From the NCBI GenBank assembly GCA_019188255.1, contig JAETXT010000011.1:2914001-2978000 (forward strand): DNA of 64,000 nucleotides. Reading direction: 5' to 3'. The notes beneath the pieces are model-generated. The model did not search any database and was not told the DNA's origin. It saw only the letters and a program-made list of their open reading frames with translations. The translations under genes were made by a program, and so were the position numbers. Source of the stretch: Verticillium longisporum. Taxonomy: Eukaryota; Ascomycota; Sordariomycetes; Glomerellales; Plectosphaerellaceae. Positions 55,479-64,000 of this stretch are shown piece by piece (position 1 is the stretch's first letter; each line of letters opens with the position of its first letter).

Positions 55479-55862
55479 ATGTTTCCGACAGTTCGCCTAC
55501 TCCATCCCTGCCGCATCACACTCTTCACCCGGGATGGCTGCGGTCTCTGCGTCAGAGCCAAGTCGGCACTCTCAAACGTTTGGGACCGCCGGCCCTTTGA
55601 CTTCCACGAGGTCAAGATTACGACTCCCGAGGCAAAACCTTGGAAGGACTTGTACGACTTTGACGTGCCCGTGGTAGGTTTCCCAGTCCTCCTGCGTTGG
55701 TCTGAATGAGAGGCTGGACGATTTGTTTAGATTCACTTTGCCAAGTCGGGTGCCCCAGACGAGGACCCCAAACTGGTCACAAAGGCCCTCAAGCTCATGC
55801 ACCGCTTCGATCCAGCGGATGTCGAGGCCAAGATGGACGAGATTGAGCAGACCAAGGCATAA
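55479..55862 (+). CDS. Glutaredoxin-like protein (YDR286C/Mgp12 type)
   Basis: Exons are 55479-55673 and 55731-55862 (108 aa). The thioredoxin-fold start ITLFTRDGCGLCVRAKSALS carries the CGLC redox motif near residue 22, rather than the CPYC of classical glutaredoxins. After the intron comes VPV|IHFAKSG, where the cis-Pro precedes the beta strand. The C-terminal helix is LVTKALKLMHRFDPADVEAK. This is the small family containing yeast YDR286C. It is probably a thiol-dependent oxidoreductase of the cytosol or mitochondria; the substrate is unknown. The ATG at 55479 gives the usual short N-terminus (MFPTVRLLHPCRITLF). Confidence 0.82.
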
Positions 55863-56492
55863 TACCAACCCTACCCACGTCGCTCATGTAACACTATGTA
55901 ATACCAAAGACTGAAGACTTGTGAGGGAGACATGCATGAAGAATTGGGTGGAGTTTCGCAACCAAGTTTATTCGGCCGTTACGTCCACCAGAACACATAC
56001 CGCGCCTGCATATATGTAGTCCCTGGCAGAAAGTACACCTGGATAGACCATCAAGTGTTCTCCACCAATTGCCGCATCCTAGGAAGTTGGACTGCTCCCT
56101 GTTCATCTGACGAAGCTCGATTTTGTGTCTTTCTTTCTTTCTTTCTCCCTTTCTCTCTCTCCCTCTGTCTTCGGCGTCGATGCTCGTATATGCCGCTGGC
56201 AGTCGTCTTCACTGCTGGAAATAGCGATCACTTACTCACAAGTAAAGCACAACACTTGTTGCTCAACAGAGCCCGGATTGCCCAATCGGTGCTTCTCGGT
56301 CGCTCCGCCTGGCTGCCGCAATTGAGTCCCTGATCACGGTGTAGAAAAGCGGCAGCCATTCTCGTCTGTATATCGCCGTCCCTCACCACAGAGGACGGCC
56401 GACTTGCGGGTTCACGCTCGCTTTTGCCCTTGTACTCGCTCTCCATCGAGGCCCCGCCGCTCTCGCAGCAGTAGCCCCAGAGGGGGTATCAC
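55863..56492. other. Convergent 3' region, glutaredoxin-like and RPB7 genes
   Basis: 630 bp with no supported gene. It includes a long pyrimidine tract of TTTC and CT units at 56128-56172. Confidence 0.5.
56128..56172. repeat. TTTC/CT pyrimidine microsatellite
   Basis: TTTC units grade into CT units over about 45 nt. Confidence 0.85.
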
Positions 56493-57193
56493 TTAATCCT
56501 GAAGGCAGCTTGAAGGGGGGGAAATACTGTAAGCCCAATCACACGGCAACAAAGGATAGGAGGACGGCATACCCAAGGTAATCCTCCTTGATGCTACCAA
56601 TGGCCCACATCTCGCTGACCTCGGCACGTGTACCGATGACCTTGACGCGCACATGCGTTCCGGGCTCGATGATGGTGTCATCGTTGTCCGTGAACTGTGG
56701 CGGCGTCGCGTTGGGATCCCACTTGATTTCCGAAGGAATCAACTAGGAACATGTCAGTTCTTGTCCGCCCGAGCAGTGTGCCGCTTCCCAATGACAACAT
56801 ACGTGAGCAGACACGAAGAGTCGCAGAGGACCAGCCTGAGCAAAGAAGCCCTGATGGTTGACGGAGTAGACGACGGCATCAACCTGAAGTCAAGTCAGAA
56901 GTCTTGTTCCCCCAGCACCGAGGCAGGAAACAAGGGAACGCTACCGTCTCGCCCTTGAAGGGCCTCCACACGACCGCACGGTACCCGACGTTGAATTCGG
57001 CGAGTCCACTACCAGGTAGAATCTTTCCCTCGGAGATATCAAACGTGTCCATGATAGAGATGACGTAGTAGCTTCCGGCGAAGGTGCCCTCGACATCCTT
57101 CAGTAGGTTGCTCGTGACCAAGTCGTGCATGTTGCGCCCAAAGTACGAAGGGTGCAGGGTGACCCTGCGCTCCATGTTCTTGAGGAAGAACAT
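56493..57193 (-). CDS. RPB7: RNA polymerase II subunit Rpb7
   Basis: A subunit of the Rpb4/7 stalk of RNA polymerase II. Exons are 57193-56945, 56883-56803, 56742-56573 and 56526-56493 (177 aa). The N-terminal tip domain starts MFFLKNMERRVTLHPSYFGR and includes LLKDVEGTFAGSYYVISIMD and GLAEFNVGYRAVVWRPFKGE. The OB-fold half contains VDAVVYSVNHQGFFAQAGPL and TGTHVRVKVIG-type text, and the conserved end is AIGSIKEDYLG. The last small exon (34 nt) adds ISPPSSCLQD beyond the family end. If the last intron (46 nt) is retained, the tail becomes YAVLLSFVAV and stops at 56539. Either tail is outside the conserved core. The assignment is firm; the exact C-terminus is not. Confidence 0.93.
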
Positions 57194-57200
57194 CTTCGCG

Positions 57201-57215
57201 ATGTGTGTGTGTGTG
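57201..57215. repeat. TG repeat just upstream of the RPB7 start
   Basis: About seven TG units within 10-25 nt of the start codon, reading as CA on the transcribed-sense strand of RPB7. Confidence 0.8.
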
Positions 57216-57854
57216 ATGGTGTCGGGGCAAAAGTTCAGCTCTGAGTCGTTCGCGATTGGTCGCCTCGAAAAGTCGGTCCCTGTCGCCTGCTTTATGCGTC
57301 GCGCACCTCTCGAAAACTGGCCAAGTCGAGCAGTGCCGTCGTCTTAAGCTTCGTCAGAGTAAACGCTACGCGACCTTGTGTGGCTGGGGCGCTTCGCTGT
57401 CGCGGCCGAGTGTCAAAGACAGGGAAGAGCAAGCTCTAGCGATGGGATATTGCTACGCGCCAGTGTCGTGATGGCACGGAGGATACAGTGAAAAGAAAGA
57501 CGGAAGGAAATCAAAATGCACGAGGGCCTCCTGAGCTGGGGTCGGGGCTACTGAGACGCGCCACACTAACTCCTGGCGACGGGCGGTCAATTGATGGGAT
57601 CGCGAGCCGTGGGATGGAGAAGTAGATGGAGGAGATAAATCCGACGAGGCTGAGGCCTCACTGGCGCGAGCCCAGGCATCTGGCTAAGGCACAAAGAGAA
57701 TGCAAGAACAAGGTGCAAAGCCACAGGCACCCACAAGCACGCGCCACAAGGGTGGAGGACAAGACGGTAGGCGAAAGGCGGAAGTGGGGGTGGAGTGTGG
57801 TGTTGCCGTAGAATACTGTGCAGGACCTGCCATCTGTTAATTGGAGCAGTGCAG

Positions 57855-57881
57855 TACCTACCTACCTACCTAGGGTAGGTA
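57855..57881. repeat. ACCT tandem with inverted GGTAGGT arm
   Basis: Tandem TACC/ACCT units are followed by GGTAGGTA. The core ACCTACC-TAG-GGTAGGT (57864-57880) is a perfect 7-bp inverted repeat around a 3-nt centre. Similar short palindromic repeats are scattered in many Sordariomycete genomes. Confidence 0.8.
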
Positions 57882-58554
57882 CTTCAGGTGCCACCTTCCC
57901 TCGACAGGACCTGGCCTAGGCTGGGCCTCGACAGGGGCGCGCCTGACTCTGTCTGGGGATGGGGAACATGTCGCAGCGAATCAACGGCAGCGCCAGCGCC
58001 AGCACCACGAAGCACGAGCACGAGCATGAGCACGACCATTGTTCAAACTCTTTTCCCCCCTCTCAAATTCCCAATGTTCATCACCATGGTCTGACCTCGA
58101 CATTATTACATTCTGCATCTACCAGAACTTCCATCTCACCAAACTTCGACACCTCATCGTTCAGACAGCCGAGGCTCAACCCTCGGTCGAACCGCTGCCT
58201 CGAGTCAAACCCCTCAACAGTTCAGCCCTCGTATCCCCTGGCCCTGGTCGCGCGCCTCCGAAGCTTCCAGCTAACGCGCATCTCCATCTCCAAAAAGGAG
58301 GACCCTGACTACCCCCTTCCGCATCCTCAGCCGTCCTCATCACCAGCGCTCATCTGTCAATACGAACCCCAGATCACGCGATCACTTGCTCTTCTCAGGC
58401 CCCACGGCATCTCTCATCGCTCACTACCTTATCCCGACGACCTGAGACTGTCCACCGTCTCCTAGCCTGAGAGAGCCACCTGTCACTTTGACTGTCTGCG
58501 GATGCACTATTCAACATTTGTTGCTCTCAGGTCCAATCACCATCAACCACCATC

Positions 58555-59313
58555 ATGTCCCTCGACTTGGAAAAGCATCTAACCTTTGTGAGTGAAAATC
58601 TGCGGGCCCTTTACCGACCAGTGATGGACGAGGCGTCTCATTCCATTCATTCTTGATATTTCAGTTGGGGCTAACTTGCGCAAAGTATGGTGCCTATCAC
58701 CATAATTCGGTCAACATTGCCATTCACATGTGCTGTGTGCCTCTCATCCTCTACTCAGGTTTCTTGCTGGTGAGTGGCTGACCGACCTCGGTCTAGGTCT
58801 AGAGCCGGCCGTACACCGAACCACAAGCTCATCAATTGATCGCAGGCCACCAACACGGGAACTCTTATCCCGCTGCCATCTTGGTTGACCGCTCCGTACC
58901 TGGAACTCAACCTCGGCACCCTCGCCGCCATCACCTGGGGTGCGCTTTATGTGCTCCTCGAGCCTGTTGCTGGCACCCTGCTCGCCATCATCAGCCTCGC
59001 TGTGACCGCCTATGGCAATTCTCTGAGGATCGATAACCCGACAACCACGAATCAGGCTGCGCTGATCACCCACGTTGTCTGCTGGATCTTCCAGTTCATT
59101 GGCCACGGTGCTTTCGAGAAGCGCGCTCCCGCGCTGCTCGATAACCTTGTCCAGGCCATCTTCCTGGCGCCCCTTTTTGTCTGGCTTGAGTTTCTGTTCT
59201 TGTTGGGATACCGACAGGAGCTCAAGGCTCGCGTCGACAAGGCCGTCGAGAAGGAGATTGCCAAGTTCAAAGCCGCTCAGGCTGTTGATGCCAAGAGCGG
59301 CAAGGCCCAGTAA
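58555..59313 (+). CDS. MPO1: Mpo1-type dioxygenase (DUF962)
   Basis: An ER membrane protein that converts 2-hydroxy fatty acids in the phytosphingosine breakdown route by Fe(II)-dependent oxygen addition. Exons are 58555-58587, 58686-58769 and 58846-59313 (194 aa). The core begins FYGAYHHNSVNIAIHM, with the His pair of the DUF962 family. Hydrophobic helices include CVPLILYSGFLL, LAAITWGALYVLLEPVAGTL and LVQAIFLAPLFVWLEFLFLL. The second His cluster is HVVCWIFQFIGHGAFEKRAP. Two in-frame acceptors exist for exon 2: CAG at 58662-58664, which would add LGLTCAK, and AAG at 58683-58685, which joins F directly to YGAYHHN. I chose the latter because it gives the usual family text and has a CTAAC branch site just upstream. 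Confidence 0.88.
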
Positions 59314-59880
59314 GCAAGTGTCGGTGACGATCTTGCCACAGCTAGCCAGCCAAGCGATGGGACTTGCCGACAATGCCAGCCTCCATTCCATGTTCCATCT
59401 CTTCGGCTCCCCCAAATTATCGAGAGATCTACGTCATCTCACCAAACGCCCTGAGCGAGTCGAGTCATCCATCGCCCGTAATATGCTCAGATCCTTGACA
59501 TCGACTTGCTGGGTAAATCACGAAGGAGCGTTACATCCCCTGCTGCGAATTCTTCGTTAGCACCATCACGGCATTGTGTTTTGTGGAGATTGTGAGCCTT
59601 TGCATTTTTGTATAGATTTGTGTATGATGGAGGTCGCCCCAAGGTTTCCTGCCCTCACTAATACAATCACCCATTGTCTGTTTTTGTTCCTGCACGCCTT
59701 CTCGCTGTCTAACATCTAAGCCACTTCAGTTGTGTGGCCACACATCTGATAGTCAAAGAACGAAACGCGGACTTCAACACAAAGAAACCACGAAGACTCA
59801 AAGAGAAAACCGTATCAATTACCTGCGTTGGTGATTCTTCTTGAGATGGTTTCTTGTACATCCCCTGGGCGGTTCATCTG
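59314..59880. other. Convergent 3' region, MPO1 and Cys-rich gene
   Basis: 567 bp between converging genes, with no supported ORF. Confidence 0.5.
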
Positions 59881-60822
59881 TCAGGTCCGCGTCGTAAAGT
59901 CGTTGTTTCTGGTAATGTTGCTGCTCGATACGTAGTGCATCAGCTGAGACGAACGACTCGGAGTCTGATCCGGGTCTGACGTTTTCGAGGAACCGCCGCG
60001 TAACGTGTCGCCCAGCATACCGCTCTTCCATGACCTGTTGCGAGACATGCTCTTGGCCTCCTTACGCGATCGACGGGCATTTGGCGGCGGAGCTACGTTG
60101 AGCCACGGTCCTTGAGCCGTGGCCGGATTTGTACCGCGAGGATGCTCAATACTCGACTGGGGTTCTGCCTTGGATGGTTTCTGTAAGGTCTGCGGCATCC
60201 CAACATAGCATGAATCCTTTCCGGCGGTCTTGGGGGGCTTTCGAACCTGCTCCGCGCCTCTCTGCGAGGTTGCGACCCTTCGGCTCTGCATACGAGTTTC
60301 GAAACCCTGCGACGACTCTGACTGCTCCAACGAGCGAGACGGCACCTGTAAAGGTCGGGGCGGCAGCGGCTTGTTGATATCCATCGGATGACCGGGCTGT
60401 TCGGGCACTACCTCGAACCTCATTGCCTTTTGGTCTGAATGGATTTGTCGGATCCTCTCTTGTTCTGCTAGCGTGAAGCGGCTGCGCTTGTCTGTCGGGC
60501 GTGACGAGTACTGCGTCTCCATCGCTTCACCAGGGTACCTCTGCTCAAGGACGCGCCTCTCGGCGTAGGTAAGATGGGCACCCTCGGGGATGCGCATGGG
60601 CTGCTGACGCTCGAAGGGACGACGATCGGGGCAGTACGGGCATGGATTTGTGGTGGACATGTAGAGGCGTACAGCGGCGCAGGGCTTGCTAGGTCCGTCG
60701 CCGAAGAAACAGCTGACGAGAGGATAAAAGCACTTGGTTTTCTGACGCCAGGTGGAGGTGCAGGACACGGGGTAGGATGAAGTGTGGCCACAAGGGCGAT
60801 GGGTTGCAACATGGACACACAT
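59881..60822 (-). CDS. Unknown protein with Cys/His-rich N-terminus
   Basis: A single exon of 313 aa with no family I can name. The first 75 residues carry a regular Cys/His set (MCVHVATHRPCGHTSS; CTSTWRQKTKCFYPLVSCFF; CPYCPDRRPFERQ) that could bind zinc or form disulfides. No clear signal peptide precedes it, so an intracellular zinc-binding role is more likely than secretion. The rest is polar and probably disordered, rich in Arg/Ser/Gln/Pro, with two charged helical patches (TYAERRVLEQRYPGEAM; FTLAEQERIRQIHSDQKAMR) and basic motifs (ARRSRKEAKSMSRNRSWKSG). A further 5' exon cannot be excluded. Confidence 0.5.
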   Translation of the reverse strand: MCVHVATHRPCGHTSSYPVSCTSTWRQKTKCFYPLVSCFFGDGPSKPCAAVRLYMSTTNPCPYCPDRRPFERQQPMRIPEGAHLTYAERRVLEQRYPGEAMETQYSSRPTDKRSRFTLAEQERIRQIHSDQKAMRFEVVPEQPGHPMDINKPLPPRPLQVPSRSLEQSESSQGFETRMQSRRVATSQRGAEQVRKPPKTAGKDSCYVGMPQTLQKPSKAEPQSSIEHPRGTNPATAQGPWLNVAPPPNARRSRKEAKSMSRNRSWKSGMLGDTLRGGSSKTSDPDQTPSRSSQLMHYVSSSNITRNNDFTTRT

Positions 60823-63800
60823 AGAATCAGGTTAGTATGCGAGACTTTGCTGTTGGGTTGGGGATGAGACTTCTTTGTGACAAGATGATTTCTTGGATGA
60901 TGCTGAAACTTAGTACCAGGTTGAGACAGATGATGGCGTTGGTAATGGCGGTTCTTTCTACCCAAGGTGACTTTCGTCTCGTGATAGACAATAGTCGATG
61001 TTGGGCAAGCGATATATACCATCGCATGTTTCTCGTGTACATCTCCGAACAAACAGGCTGTTACTGGAAAGCCCTAATGTTCCAGAAGACGGCGTTTCTT
61101 GAAGCCGCACAGAAGATCTGCGGTTTGGGATACAATATTGACATGTCATCCGGATGGATCGAGGCCAGCACAATGGACGTGTCTTGTTCTGTTGTTCTTC
61201 AATGCTACGGCAGTGCTGAACAGCTCATATGATAGGACATCCATCCATGACTGCGTCTGTCAGGCATGTCAGTCTCTCACGTGCGGCTCTGATAGCTGCC
61301 ACGTCTGACTTGTTCACCTGACAGTGCTCAAGATAAGGACTCATCAGCCTGTCGACAAGACCTGACTGGCAACTCAAGATTGATACTAATCGATGATGCG
61401 CTATTGCTGGTGATAGCTGCGCCCCAGGTAAAAGTCCCACGTCCATCAACACAGCATCATTATCGCACTTGCATTGCCGACTATCGCCCAGGAAGTAATT
61501 TGATGTTACCACCCATATCACCAGAGAACCAACCCTCACAAGCCCAAGCATGTTGTCGAGCCCGTATTCCAGTGCTCATCGAATCAAATCCAACTATACA
61601 TCCATCGAGCCAAAGCTCTACTTCTTAGCCAAGCTTCCACTCAGAGTGACGCCTCAATAGAATCATTCCTGATGCCATGACCACCCGCCAACTGGGCCAT
61701 TTCCGACCGGAGCAGTCTCATCATCGCCACGGATCCTCGATCCCAGACCAACCGCTTACTAATGCCATGTAATGCAAAGAGAGAACCTACTATTTGTATG
61801 CCAATCTCACCAAGGTCCCGGCCGTCAAAGACTCCCTGACCGGCCGCGGCGCCATTCCCCTCCAAGTTGCTGCCCAGGCTACCAGTGCCCGCGCGAGTGG
61901 CACCACGAAGCTGAGTCGCCAACTGAACGGCCGGTCATATGACTCCGACCAGGTCGACAAAGGAACATGGCTCGTTCGACGTGTTTGACGAGAGCCTCGC
62001 TGGCGAGGAGGATCTCAGCTTGCAGCGAAAGTGTACCAGACACCCCGTTGGCGCCGACTCCTTTCCCTGTGTCGAGGACAAGTTCTCTCCCTCCCGCGAG
62101 GCACCAGAGGTCGGCATTTAGATCTACGTCTGATTAGCAAAAAGGGGCCGTGGCGTGCTCGTTCATCCCATAGATTGGCGAATCAACCAACGACCGGAGT
62201 GCGAGCAGCTACTTAGGAACATATCGTCTAGTTACCGGACCGGGTCGACAGCTTTATACAAGTCACCGCCATTCCTTAGATAAGCCAACTGGAGAGGATC
62301 TAGAGTAAATCAGCAGACTGAGATATATTCATGGTGTTTACACGGATGGCCTCGAAGTCAGCATAACAGGACTACATCGGGGCCTGTGTAAATCCTGAGC
62401 ACATCCATATATTACTGACCGAGACTGGAAGGAGTAGAAGTCGCAACCGAGAAAAGGTGCCTTCTCGCACAGGTTGGTACGCGCGCGCAAACCATCGGAA
62501 GCACTTCTCCCAAAATATCATGTCCCAAGCCTGCCGCCGCCGGTATGATACTGAGTATAACACATTTTTTATGTTAGGTGATAACTCCAAAAGGGCAGAC
62601 GAAACTCAAACAGAGCAAATGCGATGCCAAAAGGATTTATCCTTTGCCGTGTGCCGGCGTCGAACCCCCAAGTCCCTCCACGCGCTTTCGAACTTGCGCG
62701 CCCATGTAGAGGCATGTGTTTACGGGTATTTATTAAGCACCTCTATAACCACCAGGCCATGCGTCACGGCCCGGTGGTTGTTGGAGAATGGCGCATCAGC
62801 GTTGCCTATGTAGTTTGTGACGTTGTTGCCTAGTCTGGCAGGAAAGAGCGGTTGCCAGGCAGCCAGCCAAGTTTGGTGCTGGCTGAGGCTCCTCAGCAAC
62901 CACCACGGCATCTTGGTCTACGCATGGATACTATTCATGCAGATTGGAATGTGAACTCTCGACTTGCTCGCTGCCAATGTCTCTGCTCTGTTACAAAGAC
63001 TGGCATGAGCTTCTGCCGATTTCCCTCCACTTCGGTCGCTCGAAATATGCACCAGACCCTGATCGTCCTCAACCCTGATGATCCGGAACAGAACAAGGTA
63101 TTGTTATGTGGACCATTGATCCCACGCACCAGGGCACGCTCATGATGCGTCTGAAATCAAAAGCACCCGCTGCTGTGGAAGGTTGGAGTGGTGTCCGCAA
63201 GCTGGTTGTCTCGGGACGACCCATCAATGTCTCACCCCGAGGCACGTATCTTGGACCAAGGGCTAGCAGATTTCACAGTGCCGCAAGGGAACTTTATGGA
63301 ACACCCATTCAACGGCGGGGATTTTTGTGTGACATTCCAAATATACTCCTCGAGTCGATCGGCGAGATGCAGGTACTTCCACATTCCGGGAAGACACCGG
63401 AGACACCGGAGGAAGCTCTGCAGTGATGTCCACAACTCGCGGGGCACGATGCCGGGGAGAAGCCGCGGCCTAAGGGAGATGAAGGACCCATGGGGACCCG
63501 ACCCCACGCTCGGATGCACACAACAGTCAATAGTGCTGAGAAGATTCCTGAGCCTCATCTGGGACTGTGTCACAGGCAGCCCAACCGGTGCCGGTGCCTG
63601 ATGCGGGGACAATCTTGCAGCGAGCCCCAACCCAGGAGGCCATCTGTGCGTGGCGTCGGTCCGCGGCTGCCCAGGCTTCGCGATATGGCTGCCCCAGAGT
63701 CCTGCCGAGAGACAGGCCGGCAATGTGGGAAGCGTTCACCAACAATGAGGAGCTATTCAGAGTTCTAGGAGATCGTTGTGTGAAGCTCAAAGTCGATATC

Positions 63801-64000
63801 GTGAGGCAAGCGTAGTATAAAGACGCAGGTTGTCAGTCCGTTGATAGAAGAAGTAGACCTCAGCACTCAGCATCTCACACAATATCACACACACTCTCTC
63901 ACCACACTCTCTAACAACTGTCTCACTTTTGCCGTTCACTCTTTTTCGGACATCTTCTCCCCACTCACCTTTCACACTCACTCATAAAACTCGAAACCCA
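60823..64000. other. Gene-poor right end of the window
   Basis: 3.2 kb without a confident gene. A GC-richer, coding-like patch at 61,794-62,121 has two overlapping open frames (MYANLTKVPAVKDSLTGRGA; then FDESLAGEEDLSLQRK) that I cannot join or identify. Further open text at 63,100-63,820 is likewise unassigned. The final 180 bases have the TATA plus CA/CT-rich look of a promoter and leader for a plus-strand gene starting beyond 64,000. Confidence 0.45.
63816..63822 (+). promoter_or_regulatory. TATA box of a gene beyond the right edge
   Basis: TATAAAG is followed by about 170 bases of CAC/CTC-rich, ATG-free sequence, the usual form of a leader in these fungi. Confidence 0.5.

Larger units (their letters stand above)
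57194..58554. promoter_or_regulatory. Divergent promoter region, RPB7 / MPO1
   Basis: 1.36 kb with both promoters. It has a TG dinucleotide repeat at 57201-57215 in the RPB7 leader and an ACCT tandem with an inverted partner at 57855-57881. From about 57,960 a CA/CT-rich stretch looks like the MPO1 leader. Frames at 57,959-58,465 start with an ATG but read as Ser/Pro/His-rich text without family features. Confidence 0.45.

Noticed and set aside
57959..58465. 168-codon ATG-initiated frame upstream of MPO1
   Set aside because: Ser/Pro/His-rich text without domains in a leader-like region. It is more likely 5' UTR of MPO1.
62640..62700. Possible minus-strand tRNA (GGGGGTTCGACG)
   Set aside because: The bases flanking the loop do not pair as a T-stem, and no cloverleaf is found.

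Overview
This is eukaryotic DNA from a filamentous ascomycete (Pezizomycotina). The gene content and style point to Sordariomycetes, and Glomerellales or a near relative is my guess rather than a demonstrated placement. The signs are short GT-AG introns of about 45-100 nt, C-rich third codon positions, pyrimidine-rich leaders, and fungal families such as a Zn2Cys6 regulator, an NmrA-like protein, a Cdc11-type septin, CYP51, a fungal complex I subunit and verprolin. I see no prokaryotic operons, CRISPR array, intact transposon, rRNA or tRNA.

Layout. 0.4-4.0 kb (+): SulP transporter with STAS and cyclic-nucleotide-binding domains. 4.5-5.9 kb (-): frameshifted F-box/LRR gene. 6.8-8.0 kb (+): STK19-type winged-helix protein. 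8-12.3 kb: long gene-poor stretch and leader. 12.3-15.2 kb (+): Kip2-type kinesin with an N-terminal frameshift. 17.0-17.9 kb (+): NmrA-like reductase, tail-to-tail with a Zn2Cys6 factor (17.9-20.0 kb, -). 22.0-23.9 kb (+): type II membrane glycosyltransferase-like protein. 25.6-27.3 kb (+): CYP51 with a frameshift. 27.7-28.6 kb (+): DUF3074 START-like protein. 28.9-30.4 kb (+): unknown coiled-coil protein. 30.9-32.5 kb (-): septin. 33.6-35.1 kb (+): TAF7. 35.4-36.1 kb (-): mitoribosomal mL54. 36.6-37.1 kb (-): complex I NDUFB10-like subunit. 37.6-39.1 kb (+): nucleolin/Nsr1. 41.1-42.4 kb (+): tail-anchored unknown. 43.2-44.6 kb (-): verprolin/WIP. 47.4-48.7 kb (+): mitochondrial membrane protein. 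49.9-51.0 kb (+): four-TM unknown. 53.8-54.9 kb (-): CHORD-CS protein. 55.5-55.9 kb (+): glutaredoxin-like protein. 56.5-57.2 kb (-): RPB7. 58.6-59.3 kb (+): Mpo1. 59.9-60.8 kb (-): Cys-rich unknown. 60.8-64.0 kb: gene-poor, ending in what looks like the promoter of a gene beyond the window.

This is mostly a core-genome block: transcription (TAF7, RPB7), ribosome biogenesis (Nsr1), mitochondria (mL54, complex I subunit, the 440-aa protein), cytoskeleton (kinesin, septin, verprolin), and sterol and sphingolipid metabolism (CYP51, Mpo1). Many genes sit in divergent pairs that share promoters. I found no convincing new multi-gene system. The most useful observations are an in-frame TAG that would remove the cyclic-nucleotide domain of the SulP protein, three single-indel frameshifts in conserved genes beside C-runs (probably sequence errors, possibly real), introns whose retention would give defined alternative proteins, and several conserved-looking proteins I cannot name.
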